From Bacillus weihaiensis (GTDB taxonomy: Bacteria; Bacillota; Bacilli; Bacillales; Bacillaceae), in assembly GCF_001889165.1 (NCBI RefSeq), contig NZ_CP016020.1, positions 682,001 through 746,000 on the forward strand: a stretch of DNA of 64,000 bases. The letters run 5' to 3'. The position numbers and the translations under genes were made by a program. Shown here piece after piece: positions 35,124-45,151 of the stretch; positions within the stretch are counted from its first letter, which is position 1; every line of letters starts with the position of its first letter. The notes below the pieces were generated by a model that worked only from the letters and a program-made list of their open reading frames with translations, searched no databases and was not told where the DNA came from.

Positions 35124-35391
35124 ATTTGATAATCTCTCCCTTCTCCAAGAACTTAGAGAAAGCAACGGTTCCGATGAAGGCTAGAATTCCTAGTAAAAGG
35201 ATAACCTCAACAAAAGCGCTCGAACTTAGGACAATAGAGATGATTGCCGTTATCGCAATTAAATTAATTCCTATGGCATCAAGAGCAATGACTCGGTCAG
35301 GTGTTGTCGGTCCCTTTACTAGTCGATAAACGTACAGAAGGGTAGAAATCGCGACAATCACGAGTGACAACGTCATAACAATCATAAACAT
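35107..35391 (-). CDS. mrpF: MrpF, Na+/H+ antiporter subunit F
   Basis: A 94-residue three-helix subunit. The conserved patch YRLVKGPTTPDRVIALDAIG carries the acidic residue typical of MrpF/PhaF. Its start follows the mrpE stop immediately, within the operon. Confidence 0.93.
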   Translation of the reverse strand: MFMIVMTLSLVIVAISTLLYVYRLVKGPTTPDRVIALDAIGINLIAITAIISIVLSSSAFVEVILLLGILAFIGTVAFSKFLEKGEIIKYDRNQ

Positions 35392-35873
35392 TAACGGCTC
35401 ACATCCTTTATTGCTTTTTCAAACGTATTTTTAATATCTAGCTTTGCTTGCTCTACATCACCTATATCCATTGCGTGAATATAAAGTGTCTTGTTATCTT
35501 CTGATACTTCTACTACAAGTGTACCAGGAGTTAAGGTAATCAGATTAGATAGGATTGTAATTTCCCAATCTTTTTCTAAATCTGTCTCTAGGGCAAAAAT
35601 TCCAGGTTGAATAGTAAGCTTTGGTGATAAGATCACCTTTAAAACAGCAAAGTTTGATTTAATAAGCTCGCTTAGAAAAATAAATAGTAATTTAATGACC
35701 GCAATGATATTTAAGAAATAAATGCGGTGTGTAAAAAATCTACGAAGAGCAACGATGACTAATCCTCCAAAGAAAAATCCTTTAAAAAACGCTAATGAAG
35801 AATAATCATTCGATAAAAACATCCATATGAATGCGAGAAAAAAGTTTAGTAATAATTGAAATGCCATATGCAC
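35391..35873 (-). CDS. mrpE: MrpE, Na+/H+ antiporter subunit E
   Basis: A 160-residue subunit. The signature LITLTPGTLVVEVSEDNKTL near residue 110-130 is the MrpE hallmark, after two N-terminal membrane helices. Coordinates abut mrpD and mrpF by a base overlap each, which shows translational coupling. Confidence 0.94.
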   Translation of the reverse strand: MHMAFQLLLNFFLAFIWMFLSNDYSSLAFFKGFFFGGLVIVALRRFFTHRIYFLNIIAVIKLLFIFLSELIKSNFAVLKVILSPKLTIQPGIFALETDLEKDWEITILSNLITLTPGTLVVEVSEDNKTLYIHAMDIGDVEQAKLDIKNTFEKAIKDVSR

Positions 35874-37363
35874 TACTCCTTCAATACGGCTTGAATATAG
35901 ATTGTTGGATCAAGCAGAGTGTCGGCAGCCTGTGAAATATAAGGTGAAATAAACTCTATACCGAAACCATAGGCAATCGACAAGGCGAGTAAAATGGCAA
36001 TAGGTACATACAATCCCTTTGTCGACTTTGCTTTGAATTCTGCTTCATTAGACGGTTCTCCCCAAAATCCATTGATGAAGATTTTCATAACTGAATAAAG
36101 AACAAGTAAGCTAGAAAGAAGCACAACGAAGGCGATGGTATATTCTCCGGCTTCAAACCCACCTTGAACGATTTTTAGTTTTCCAATGAATCCACTTAAT
36201 GGTGGAATCCCTGCTAATGATAATGTTGCAATGAAGAACATCCAGCCTAGTAATGGCTTGCTCGCAATTAAACCACTGAACTTACGTAAATTACTTGTAC
36301 CGGTTACCGTGATGATGGCGCCAACTAAGAAAAATAGAGCACCTTTTATAATCATATCGTGGACTAAATAATAGACAGATCCTTCAACGGCATTCGGAGT
36401 GTTGGCCGCAATACCGAATAAAATCACTCCAACAGCTGTGATGATATTGTATATAATGATTTTTTTAATGTCCCAGTAAGCGATCGCACCAATTACACCA
36501 AAGATGATCGTCAGTGCTGCTAGCCAAGCCAATATTTGATGCGTGAATCCTGGTTCATGATAAAAGATAAGCGTATAAACTCGGGTAATAGAGTAAACGC
36601 CAACTTTTGTTAAGAGAGCACCAAACAATGCAGTTACGACAGATGGAGGAGCTTGGTACGATCCAGGAAGCCAGAAATATAATGGGAAGATCGCTCCTTT
36701 TAATCCAAAGATAATTAAAAAGAGGATAGCAATGACAGTAAGAAAGCCTGATTGCCCCATTTCGGCAATTTTCACACTTAAATCTGCCATGTTTAGCGTA
36801 CCCGTTACTGCATATAGATAAGCAACAGCGATAACAAATAATGCCGATGAAATGACATTCACGAGAATATACTTAATGGACTCTCGTAATTGTGTTTTAG
36901 AGCTTCCAAGCACAATTAACATGTAGGAAGACATTAGCATCACTTCAAAGAAAACAAAGAGGTTAAACAGGTCTCCTGTAAAAAAAGCGCCTGATACACC
37001 TAAAATAAGAAATTGAACGCCAGGATAGAAGTAAAAACGCTCACGATCCTCTGAAATGGAATAAAAGGCAAATAACAAGGCGGTAAAGCCGATAATGCTA
37101 GTAGCTAATACAAGTAAGCTTGCATACATATCTGCTACTAAAACAATTCCATATGGAGGCTGCCAATTTCCGATCTCCAATGTTTGGATCCCGCTCGTGT
37201 GAACAGTTTGAACAACAATTGCTGCAATAACGACTCCAGTTAAAGCCGCTATCAGGCTAATCACCTTTTGAATTCGAATGTTTTTTTGAAAGAAGATTAA
37301 GATAATCCCCGTTAGTAATGGAATAAGTATTGGTAAAATTATCAGGTTATTCATATTGATCAT
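35873..37363 (-). CDS. mrpD: MrpD, proton-pumping-like antiporter subunit
   Basis: A 496-residue subunit homologous to complex I NuoM/N. Key residues are in FEVMLMSSYMLIVLGSSKTQ (the conserved Glu) and GLKGAIFPLYFWLPGSYQAPP (the conserved Lys). About 14 membrane helices. The start overlaps the end of mrpC. Confidence 0.95.
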   Translation of the reverse strand: MINMNNLIILPILIPLLTGIILIFFQKNIRIQKVISLIAALTGVVIAAIVVQTVHTSGIQTLEIGNWQPPYGIVLVADMYASLLVLATSIIGFTALLFAFYSISEDRERFYFYPGVQFLILGVSGAFFTGDLFNLFVFFEVMLMSSYMLIVLGSSKTQLRESIKYILVNVISSALFVIAVAYLYAVTGTLNMADLSVKIAEMGQSGFLTVIAILFLIIFGLKGAIFPLYFWLPGSYQAPPSVVTALFGALLTKVGVYSITRVYTLIFYHEPGFTHQILAWLAALTIIFGVIGAIAYWDIKKIIIYNIITAVGVILFGIAANTPNAVEGSVYYLVHDMIIKGALFFLVGAIITVTGTSNLRKFSGLIASKPLLGWMFFIATLSLAGIPPLSGFIGKLKIVQGGFEAGEYTIAFVVLLSSLLVLYSVMKIFINGFWGEPSNEAEFKAKSTKGLYVPIAILLALSIAYGFGIEFISPYISQAADTLLDPTIYIQAVLKE

Positions 37364-37688
37364 TTCCCCTTAATTGATCCATATCATCTGTTCCAAGCTC
37401 TTGGTAGGAGCGGTATGCAAGAACGAGGAAAAATGATGTTACACCAAAGCTAATAACGATTGCAGTTAAGATAAGCGCCTGTGGTAGTGGATCAACATAG
37501 CTTGTTGCGTGCTCTCCAAGTAGGGGAGCAGCGCCTTTCTTTAAACCACCCATTGTTAAAATTAATAGGTGGGCACCGTGACTTAACAGTCCAGTACCAA
37601 TAATGATTCTAAGTAAACTTTTAGAAAGCATTAGATAAACAGCAGCCGTAAACAAAACACCTACAACAAGTGACATTAATATCTCCAT
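37347..37688 (-). CDS. mrpC: MrpC, antiporter subunit C
   Basis: A 113-residue NuoK-like subunit with three helices and DPLPQALILTAIVISFGVTS as signature. Starts one base within mrpB's end. Confidence 0.94.
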   Translation of the reverse strand: MEILMSLVVGVLFTAAVYLMLSKSLLRIIIGTGLLSHGAHLLILTMGGLKKGAAPLLGEHATSYVDPLPQALILTAIVISFGVTSFFLVLAYRSYQELGTDDMDQLRGNDQYE

Positions 37689-38125
37689 TATTCCGTCTCT
37701 CCAATCGTTTGAATAATGGTCATTGTGACACCAATAACAACTAAGTAAACACCAAGGTCAAATAAAACGGCAGTTGCCAATGCGGTTTTCCCTAGCAAAG
37801 GTAGCTGAACATAATCAAAGGTATGTGTAAGGAATGGAACATCAAAAAAGAATGAACCAACTCCAGTAAGTACAGCAATTAACAACCCTGTAGCCGTTAA
37901 TTTTATATAATCCACCTGTAAGGTATTCACAACCGTTTTGATATCAAAAGCCAAAAGCATGAGGACAAATGCAGATGCAGTCATTAGTCCACCGATAAAC
38001 CCTCCACCTGGAGTATAGTGTCCTGAAAAGAAGAGGTGTAAGGAATAAATGATAATGATAAACGCAACAACCTTTGTCACAGTCTGAAAAATCACATCAT
38101 TTGTTTTTACATGTGTCTTTTTCAC
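37688..38125 (-). CDS. mrpB: MrpB, antiporter subunit B
   Basis: A 145-residue subunit with four helices. FFSGHYTPGGGFIGGLMTAS is the MnhB-domain signature. It overlaps mrpA by four bases (ATGA-type). Confidence 0.94.
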   Translation of the reverse strand: MKKTHVKTNDVIFQTVTKVVAFIIIIYSLHLFFSGHYTPGGGFIGGLMTASAFVLMLLAFDIKTVVNTLQVDYIKLTATGLLIAVLTGVGSFFFDVPFLTHTFDYVQLPLLGKTALATAVLFDLGVYLVVIGVTMTIIQTIGETE

Positions 38126-40527
38126 CCTTCTTCCCCCTTTCTTACTCGTAGACGAATCATACTGTAAATTCCTAATGCTGCAATACCGAGTACCGTGATT
38201 TCAAACAGTGTATCGAAGCCTCGGAAATCGACAAGAATGACGTTAACCATATTTTTCCCACCAGCGAGTTCATAGCTGTTTTCAATAAAGTAGGTTGAGA
38301 TTGTTTCAGATACTCTTTGGCTATTTGCTGATAGTGCGAGTAACGTCACAATTGTTCCTACACCTAAAGAAATGATGAGATTTGTCAATTTAAAGCGTAG
38401 CATTTTTTCTTTTTTCTTAAACTCTGGTAAATGATAAAAGCAAAGTAAAAATAGGGCAACTGATACTGTTTCAACTAAAAGCTGGGTTAACGCTAAATCA
38501 GGTGCTCTAAATAAAACGAAAAATAAAGATAATGAGTAACCAACGGATCCAAGTGCAATGATGGCAGTTAGTCTCGATTTAGAGAATAAGACTGTAATGG
38601 TACCAATGACCATAACAGCGGCTAGTACTGCTTCGTAAATTCCAATCGGGGCTGTTCCTGCTAGTTGGAATTCAAACCCATCTGTGATAATAAGTGATGT
38701 AGCCAAAAGAATAATAAAGAATGTGAAAATATAGGCTAGATAATCTCGAATAAAGCCTGTCATATAAAACTTTGTTAAAGTTGACGACGATTTATCTAAT
38801 GTAAATAAAGCTCGGTCATAGCCTTTATTTAACGTTAATTTTTCCGGTACTAACCCATATACTGAACGCCATTTACTTAAAGATAAGTAACCAACTACAC
38901 CTAATGCAATAACGCCGAGTGTCATAAATAGCTCTAAATTAAAGCCATGCCATGGTGTGATATGAATGTGGAAATGCTTATCATCACCGAGAAGACTTGG
39001 GATAACAGAAGCCATCGCTGGTTCAATAATGGTATAGGCTAAAATATTTGGGAAGAAAAAGAATATGAACACAAGGGAAGCTAGAATGATAGGTGATATT
39101 AACATTCCAATTGGTGCTTCATGTGGCTTCTTTTTAAGTTTTTCCGGTTGGAATTTCCCAGTAAACGTTTTAAACACAATGACCATGCTATAAATGAATG
39201 TAAAGATACTTGCAACCCAAGCAATAATTGGGAAGAGTAGACCTAAAGCTTCTAAATTGAAGACGTCCATTTCAACGACACGGGTCATACTTGTAAAGAA
39301 CATTTCTTTACTTAAAAAGCCGTTAAATGGTGGGAGACCTGCCATGGAAAAGGCTCCGATTATCGCGATTGTAAAGGTAATCGGCATGAAGCTCATAAGT
39401 CCACCTAGCTTACGGATATCTCTAGTACCTGTTTCATGATCAATGATACCGACCACCATAAAGAGACTTCCTTTAAAGGTCGCGTGATTGATTAGATGGA
39501 AGATTGCTGCTGTAGTTGCAACCGTATAAAAACCATCATCTATTGAATCAATCGCAATTGCTGCAGACCCAACTCCTAACATGGACATAATCATTCCTAA
39601 TTGACTGACTGTTGAGAATGCAAGGATCCCTTTGAGGTCAGTTTGTTTAACTGCATTAAATGATCCCCAGAACATGGTGAAAATACCAAATGCCGATACA
39701 ATCCAAAACCATTCAGGAGTACCTGAGAATATTGGGCTAAAACGAGCAACAATATAAATCCCGGCTTTAACCATCGTGGCCGAATGAAGATAAGCACTAA
39801 CAGGTGTAGGAGCCTCCATCGCATCTGGAAGCCATATGTAAAAAGGGAATTGTGCTGATTTTGTAAATGCTCCAAATAGGATTAAGATTAACGCTGGAAT
39901 AAATAATGCATGTTGTGTAATATCTGGAACTTGTGTAATGATTTCACGAATACTAAATGTATTGGTCATCATATACAGTAAGACAAATCCACCAAGCATT
40001 AAAAGACCACCAAAAATCGTGATAAGCATTGATTTCTGGGCACCGTAACGTGATTTCTCACGCGTATACCAATAGCCAATTAATAAAAAGGATGACAGGG
40101 AAGTGAGTTCCCAAAATGTATAGAGAACAATTAAGTTATCAGATAAAACAACTCCAAGCATTGCGCCCATAAACATTAAGAGGTACACATAGAACGTATT
40201 TAGCTGCTCCTTGTCTTTTGATAAATAATAGATTGAGTAAAGGACAACAAGAGCACCTATCCCGGTAATAAGTAATGCAAAGAGCAAACCTAAGCCATCA
40301 ATGTAGGCCGTAAAGTTGATTCCTAAAGAAGGAATCCAATTCGCTGTCTTTGTTATTGTTTCTCCATGCATATTTGTTGAAACAAACTGAATGAAATAGG
40401 CAAAGAGTAAGACAGGTAACACGAGTACAAACCATCCTGTATGAATAGTGCGGAAATATTTATACAGAAATGGTACAAGTATGGCAAGTAGAAATGGTGA
40501 AATAATTGCCACATGTAAAAGCGACAT
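38122..40527 (-). CDS. mrpA: MrpA, large Na+/H+ antiporter subunit
   Basis: An 801-residue NuoL-like subunit, exactly the length of B. subtilis MrpA. It has about 20 helices, an N-terminal NADH-quinone-like half (FWELTSLSSFLLIGYWY, KSAQFPFYIWLPDAMEAPTP) and the C-terminal MrpA-specific part (DLALTQLLVETVSVALF). It heads the seven-gene operon that expels Na+ in exchange for H+ and supports alkaline and salt tolerance. The ATG lies after GGAGGTT. The operon faces away from comA-yuxO. Confidence 0.96.
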   Translation of the reverse strand: MSLLHVAIISPFLLAILVPFLYKYFRTIHTGWFVLVLPVLLFAYFIQFVSTNMHGETITKTANWIPSLGINFTAYIDGLGLLFALLITGIGALVVLYSIYYLSKDKEQLNTFYVYLLMFMGAMLGVVLSDNLIVLYTFWELTSLSSFLLIGYWYTREKSRYGAQKSMLITIFGGLLMLGGFVLLYMMTNTFSIREIITQVPDITQHALFIPALILILFGAFTKSAQFPFYIWLPDAMEAPTPVSAYLHSATMVKAGIYIVARFSPIFSGTPEWFWIVSAFGIFTMFWGSFNAVKQTDLKGILAFSTVSQLGMIMSMLGVGSAAIAIDSIDDGFYTVATTAAIFHLINHATFKGSLFMVVGIIDHETGTRDIRKLGGLMSFMPITFTIAIIGAFSMAGLPPFNGFLSKEMFFTSMTRVVEMDVFNLEALGLLFPIIAWVASIFTFIYSMVIVFKTFTGKFQPEKLKKKPHEAPIGMLISPIILASLVFIFFFFPNILAYTIIEPAMASVIPSLLGDDKHFHIHITPWHGFNLELFMTLGVIALGVVGYLSLSKWRSVYGLVPEKLTLNKGYDRALFTLDKSSSTLTKFYMTGFIRDYLAYIFTFFIILLATSLIITDGFEFQLAGTAPIGIYEAVLAAVMVIGTITVLFSKSRLTAIIALGSVGYSLSLFFVLFRAPDLALTQLLVETVSVALFLLCFYHLPEFKKKEKMLRFKLTNLIISLGVGTIVTLLALSANSQRVSETISTYFIENSYELAGGKNMVNVILVDFRGFDTLFEITVLGIAALGIYSMIRLRVRKGEEG

Positions 40528-40909
40528 CTTTTAACCTCCTAATTCTAAACTAAAGAAAATCCTCCAAACAAAGGTACGACTGAAACAATTTAGATGGTGT
40601 GAAACTTTTTTTAATAAGCTTAGTTCTAAAATTGAAATCAGGGTAGCTGACCTCTAAATAAGGGAACTTACTACCATATGTGCAGCCATTTTCTAATGAA
40701 CATGAACGAATCAAATGTTAAAAAGCCACAGATTATAAGGAACCCTCTTTTTAATCACTGATTTTAGTATGTTCCAGAAGAGAGGCTGCTATGAAAATTG
40801 GTCGAGAAACCTCATTTCGAGTTCATATGAACATAAAAATGATAACAAATTTCTGCCTACTTGTATATTATTTATACCTTGAGAGCATCATAAAACTTGA
40901 GGTGATTCT
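40528..40909. other. Intergenic region upstream of mrpA
   Basis: It must hold the mrp promoter on the minus strand. No conserved regulatory site is recognised and no gene is supported. Confidence 0.4.
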
Positions 40910-41131
40910 ATGCATGTAATAAAGTTTTTTGTTGCAGGGTGCATTTTTTCGTCCCTTTTTGGCGGTGCATGGTTAGTAAATGAAAAGCTAAAAAGAGAGT
41001 ATGTTGATACGTTAACGTATGATGACTCTGTTCAGATAACTAATTTAAGTACGACTTTACAAATTCTTGAAGATTCAGCTGTATTTGAAAAATTTAAACC
41101 AAGAGAATATGTTAGAGTTGTAATGAGGTAA
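40910..41131 (+). CDS. Small secreted or membrane protein
   Basis: A 73-residue protein with a short basic-hydrophobic N-terminus MHVIKFFVAGCIFSSLFGGA that contains FVAGC, a possible weak lipobox, then a hydrophilic tail. GAGGTGATTCT precedes the ATG. No family recognised. A 15-bp-stem terminator follows. Confidence 0.6.
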   Translation: MHVIKFFVAGCIFSSLFGGAWLVNEKLKREYVDTLTYDDSVQITNLSTTLQILEDSAVFEKFKPREYVRVVMR

Positions 41132-41137
41132 CTCAGT

Positions 41138-41214
41138 TAGCTTGTTAAAAGAATGTAGATATACTGATCCGATCTGCATCGATCGTCGCTCTTTTGACAA
41201 GCTATCTATTTTTA
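41138..41214 (+). terminator. Terminator after the 40910 gene
   Basis: Arms 41138-41152 and 41190-41204 pair over 15 bp with one G-U, followed by a T-rich tail. Confidence 0.75.
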
Positions 41215-41623
41215 GTAATTTTTCGAGTGATCAACACAGCCTTACGAAGCTTTTTTTACTTGTAGAACCGAGCTAAGAGAGACTTTGCTGAAATCTTATA
41301 GGTGAATCCCCACCCATCCTTCTACATTACATGCAAGTACTGAAGAAAAGCTTCATGTAATCTTTTCTTTTCCTTAATTAGGCTGTTAAAAACATCAATT
41401 GCTTCTTATTCAAAACCAAACTTCTCTTTAAAAAGACTCTGTGAAACCATGCCTTTTCATTTCCAAAAACCTCAAAAATTCACTACTAAACCTGAACAAA
41501 GTCTTCAAATAATAAATTGTCATTCGACAACATTTCAATTAAATGTAAACAACTTCTTGTCAAACATATTGCTCTACTTCATAATAATGTAGAAATGAAA
41601 ATCAACTATTGGTGATGATAAGA
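41215..41623. other. Intergenic stretch before yufK
   Basis: AT-rich, nothing recognised beyond a probable yufK promoter near the end. Confidence 0.35.
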
Positions 41624-42181
41624 ATGAAAAATACTTATTTTACAAGTTACTTCCCCTTAATAACCATTCTTTTATTTAGTACTTCACTGTCAATTGCTAC
41701 GGTGATGATGGCGATAGAATACCTACAATTATTAGGGATATTTAATGGGATGCTCGAGTTTTTTTCGCATAATGGGATTAAGCTGGCGCTGTTTGTTGTG
41801 TTTGCATTGTTTTATTTCATGGTCTTTTCTGCGTTAAAACTACTTGCAAATACTGTAACAGAATTATCGCTTTTATTCTTTTCGAAGGATATTGCAGGAG
41901 AAAATTTAACGAGAATAAGAGGTGGGTCGGTATTTTACTTAATTGGTGGAGCGTTGTCTTTACTTGCAGTTAAAATGCCTTCCATTATAGTCATTTTATT
42001 TCTTGTCTCAACACTAATCTATTTTGTTTATATTGTGTACAGGATTAGTCATTCATTAACATCTCTTTCGTTAATTGGTTTAGTTTTATTTAATGTTTTG
42101 TTTTGGTTTATTTTTATGTTAGGAACGTTGTATCTTTGTTTTAGGCTGTATAACAGTGTGATGGCAAGTTTACCTGTCTGA
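41624..42181 (+). CDS. yufK: YufK-like DUF5366 membrane protein
   Basis: A 185-residue membrane protein, the same length as B. subtilis YufK, with about five hydrophobic segments. MKNTYFTSYFPLITILLFST opens it and the RIRGGSVFYLIGGALSL region is typical. The function is unknown. ATG 41624 follows GGTGATGATAAGA. The position next to mrp and yuxK matches B. subtilis. Confidence 0.85.
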   Translation: MKNTYFTSYFPLITILLFSTSLSIATVMMAIEYLQLLGIFNGMLEFFSHNGIKLALFVVFALFYFMVFSALKLLANTVTELSLLFFSKDIAGENLTRIRGGSVFYLIGGALSLLAVKMPSIIVILFLVSTLIYFVYIVYRISHSLTSLSLIGLVLFNVLFWFIFMLGTLYLCFRLYNSVMASLPV

Positions 42182-42211
42182 ACAGGTGTAGAAAGTACAT
42201 AGAGAAAATGT

Positions 42212-42254
42212 AAAAAAGGAGAACGCCACGTGTATTGTGGTGATTCTCCTTTTT
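42212..42254 (+). terminator. Terminator after yufK
   Basis: AAAAAGGAGAA/TTCTCCTTTTT with a further inner pairing of GCCAC/GTGGT. Confidence 0.8.
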
Positions 42255-42339
42255 ACATAGGTTTCATTAAACTTTGTTGTTTGAATTAATTTCACTTTCC
42301 TTATAAGTAGGTTCTTTGAATGAAAAAGACTTCTGGTTG

Positions 42340-42400
42340 AAAGTTGGCTCACCGCCGCCTGGCGAACAAGCGAGCAACTGGAGCGGAATTCAACTAGACC
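42340..42400. repeat. Degenerate copy of the CTCCTGCGGG-type dispersed repeat
   Basis: GAACAAGCGAGCAACTGGAG followed by CGGAATTCAAC resembles the end of the repeat at 55170-55290 (GCAAGTGACTGGAGCGCAAT). Fragmentary. Confidence 0.45.
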
Positions 42401-42472
42401 GGACACTTGCTCAAAAGCGAAACTGATTTGATCAATGTTTCTTTAAGCATGTATGAAATTAATTCGTATTAC

Positions 42473-42880
42473 TTAAGATAAAAATCTTTTTTTCATTTCT
42501 GGGGTTGGGATCATACATTCTTCTTTTTTACCAAACCACTTGTACCGATGTTTAGCTATATATGTGTAGATAGCATCACGGAATGGTTTTGGGAGGATTA
42601 TAAACAGGTACAACAAGGACCATGCTCCACCCAAAGTTTTACAAACCATTAGAGCAGCAGTTGACTTTGTATATACTTTATTGTCCTTAACCATGACAAA
42701 GCTATTAAAATCCTTTGTTGGTAAGCGGTGCTTTTTCAATAAGTTTTGTCCCTCATCAGATTGAAGGGAAGCAAACTTAAATTGTTCATTTTTATCATAC
42801 CGGATGACAAATTTCACTGTTTCATTGCAAAGGTTACAAATTCCATCGAAGAGAAGAATCGTATGAGCTGTGTTTGTCAT
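42473..42880 (-). CDS. yuxK: YuxK, DCC-type thiol-disulfide oxidoreductase family protein
   Basis: A 135-residue DUF393 (DCC family) protein with the N-terminal LLFDGICNLCNETVKFVIRY, including the CxxC pair, and DGICNLC signature. The family is predicted to act in thiol redox, with no proven substrate. ATG 42880 fits GGAGG at eight bases. The gene is followed by pbpD on the same strand upstream, as in B. subtilis. Confidence 0.88.
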   Translation of the reverse strand: MTNTAHTILLFDGICNLCNETVKFVIRYDKNEQFKFASLQSDEGQNLLKKHRLPTKDFNSFVMVKDNKVYTKSTAALMVCKTLGGAWSLLYLFIILPKPFRDAIYTYIAKHRYKWFGKKEECMIPTPEMKKRFLS

Positions 42881-42898
42881 TGCCTCCACCTCCGACTA

Positions 42899-44740
42899 TT
42901 AGTCCATAATGTCTTTGAAAATTAGATTTTGAGGACCATATTTATGCAAGGAGCTTACATTTCCACCCTTGTCTTTTCCAATCCATATAGCAGCAGTATG
43001 AGAATCTGTTAAGCCAGCAAACCATAAATCCTTATAGTCATTAGATGTACCCGTTTTTCCTCCTACATACTCCTTTGACACATAGGCGCTGCGACCCGTA
43101 CCACTCTTTACAACAGAAGCTAAAAGCTTTTTCATTTCATTATTAGTTGATTCCTTCCAAACACGGACAGGAGCTTCTTCCCATTGATAGAGTGTTTTCC
43201 CTTGTAAATCGGTTACCTTTGTTATCGCATGATTAGTAGTATAAATCCCATTGTTTCCGAAGGTTGAATAAGCGTTTGCTAGCTCTAATGGCGATACACC
43301 GTGATCAAAGCCACCTATAGCAGCTGTTAGTCGTTGGTCCTTTTGTGTAATTTTATGAAAATCAAACTTATTTAAATAGTCGAATCCTTTATCTATTCCA
43401 ATCGTATCAAGCATACGAACAGCGGCAGTATTATAGGAATATTTAAAAGCTGTATCCAATGTTACAGTACCGTAATTTTTCTCATTATAGTTTTTAGGGC
43501 AATAATCTTTTGTACAGAACTCACTTGAATCTATTTTTGAATTAGCTGTTGCACCGGTAAGATCGATATAAGGAGCGTAATCTAAAAGTGGTTTAATCGT
43601 TGATCCTGGATGACGATAAGCTTGGTATGCGCGATTAAACGTAAATTTCTCGTAGTCTTTGCCCCCTGATAACGCAACTATCGTATGTGATTGATGATTG
43701 ATAACAGCTGCAGCCCCTTGTGCATCACTTGCAGGAATATGCTTTAGGATAGATGCTTGTAATTTATTCTGAATATCTGTGTTCAAAGCAGTATGGACAA
43801 TAACTCCTTGACTAATGATTTCATTTACACGTTTTGATAATAATTCTTCATTATCTTGTCCGTCAGCCTTTTTTTTAGCAAAGCCTTCTTGTTCGGCAAT
43901 AAGCTCCTTTAGTTCCTGATGGACATATGTGACATAATCAGGATGTGTATCCATTTTGTCCTTTATTGAAAGAACGATTGGAAAGCTTTTTGCTTCCTGT
44001 GCTTCCTTAGTAGAAATAACACCATGTTCATGTAATGAATCAAGTAGTCGTTCTTGACGTTCTTTTGTTTGCTGAAAATTTTCCACAGGGTCATACATGG
44101 TTGGGTTATTAGGGATTGCACTAATGAACACGAGCTGGGCTAAATTTAACTCCTGGAGCTGTTTTTGGAAGAAATAGGTTGAGGCTGTTCCGATTCCATA
44201 GGTACCATGACTAAAATAGATAGCATTCAGATAGCTCTCAAGAATTTGTTCTTTTGTAAAGGTTTTTTCTAGCTGATAGGAATAAAGTAGCTCACTAAGT
44301 TTTCGATTATAGCTTTGTTCATGAGATAAATAGACATTTCTTGCTAGTTGCTGGGTAATGGTGCTACCGCCTTGTTCTACACTTTGATTCTGGGCATTAA
44401 CCAACGCAGCACGCAGCATTCCCTCAGCATCGAAGCCAATGTGTTCAAAGAAACGCTGGTCCTCAGAAAGAACATAGAGATCTACAACAACTTTTGGAAT
44501 GTCTTCATATTGAACATATACTCTATTTTGCTGACTAGAAATCATTTCAGAGATCAATCTGCCGTTATCGTCAAAAACATAGCTGTTCTGGGGTAATGCG
44601 ACAGATTGAATCGGAATCTTTTCATCTAAGATGGTACCTAGCCCCTTAACTGCTTGGGATTCATTACCTGCAGCAATCCCCGATAGGATAAAAGCAGGTA
44701 CCATAAGTAATACACACAACCAACCAAAAAAACTTTTCAC
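42899..44740 (-). CDS. pbpD: Class A penicillin-binding protein (PBP4-like)
   Basis: A 613-residue bifunctional enzyme with an N-terminal membrane anchor, a glycosyltransferase domain (SEDQRFFEHIGFD, EQGGSTITQQLARN) and a transpeptidase domain with the SxxK at HPGSTIKP, SxN at KYSYNTAAV and KTG at GGKTGTSNDYKD. It polymerises and crosslinks peptidoglycan outside the membrane. It is the analogue of B. subtilis PbpD, in the same neighbourhood. Confidence 0.94.
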   Translation of the reverse strand: MKSFFGWLCVLLMVPAFILSGIAAGNESQAVKGLGTILDEKIPIQSVALPQNSYVFDDNGRLISEMISSQQNRVYVQYEDIPKVVVDLYVLSEDQRFFEHIGFDAEGMLRAALVNAQNQSVEQGGSTITQQLARNVYLSHEQSYNRKLSELLYSYQLEKTFTKEQILESYLNAIYFSHGTYGIGTASTYFFQKQLQELNLAQLVFISAIPNNPTMYDPVENFQQTKERQERLLDSLHEHGVISTKEAQEAKSFPIVLSIKDKMDTHPDYVTYVHQELKELIAEQEGFAKKKADGQDNEELLSKRVNEIISQGVIVHTALNTDIQNKLQASILKHIPASDAQGAAAVINHQSHTIVALSGGKDYEKFTFNRAYQAYRHPGSTIKPLLDYAPYIDLTGATANSKIDSSEFCTKDYCPKNYNEKNYGTVTLDTAFKYSYNTAAVRMLDTIGIDKGFDYLNKFDFHKITQKDQRLTAAIGGFDHGVSPLELANAYSTFGNNGIYTTNHAITKVTDLQGKTLYQWEEAPVRVWKESTNNEMKKLLASVVKSGTGRSAYVSKEYVGGKTGTSNDYKDLWFAGLTDSHTAAIWIGKDKGGNVSSLHKYGPQNLIFKDIMD

Positions 44741-45151
44741 ACTTTCACTTTCTTTCTTTTTTTAGATTAGCACTGTTATATTGTACCTAATAATTTCGCA
44801 AAAGTAATAAAATGACAAAAAAAATCGTGGATTTCATCATTCATTTATAAAAAATAAGTACCTTATACATGAGAATGTATCGTGGGAAGTCTTAGACTGC
44901 GCTTTAGGTCCAGAAAATAAAAGACCAAAATGAACTCTTTTGATCCGTTTACTGCCTGTCCCTTTTTTTAACTACTAAGAACCTCTCTACTAAAAACGCA
45001 CCAGGTAAGGAAATCGCCTTTAAAGAAAGGTTAATCTTAAAAAATAGTCAAGGGGGTTTTCATTATTTTAGCAAAAATGAAAGTTCTTTCACTAGCTACG
45101 ATGATATAATAATAGAAACATATTTTAGAATTTATGGAAAGGAGGAACAGG
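44741..45151. other. Divergent intergenic region pbpD/kapD
   Basis: Promoters for pbpD (-) and kapD (+) are expected here. No operator or gene is identified. Confidence 0.4.
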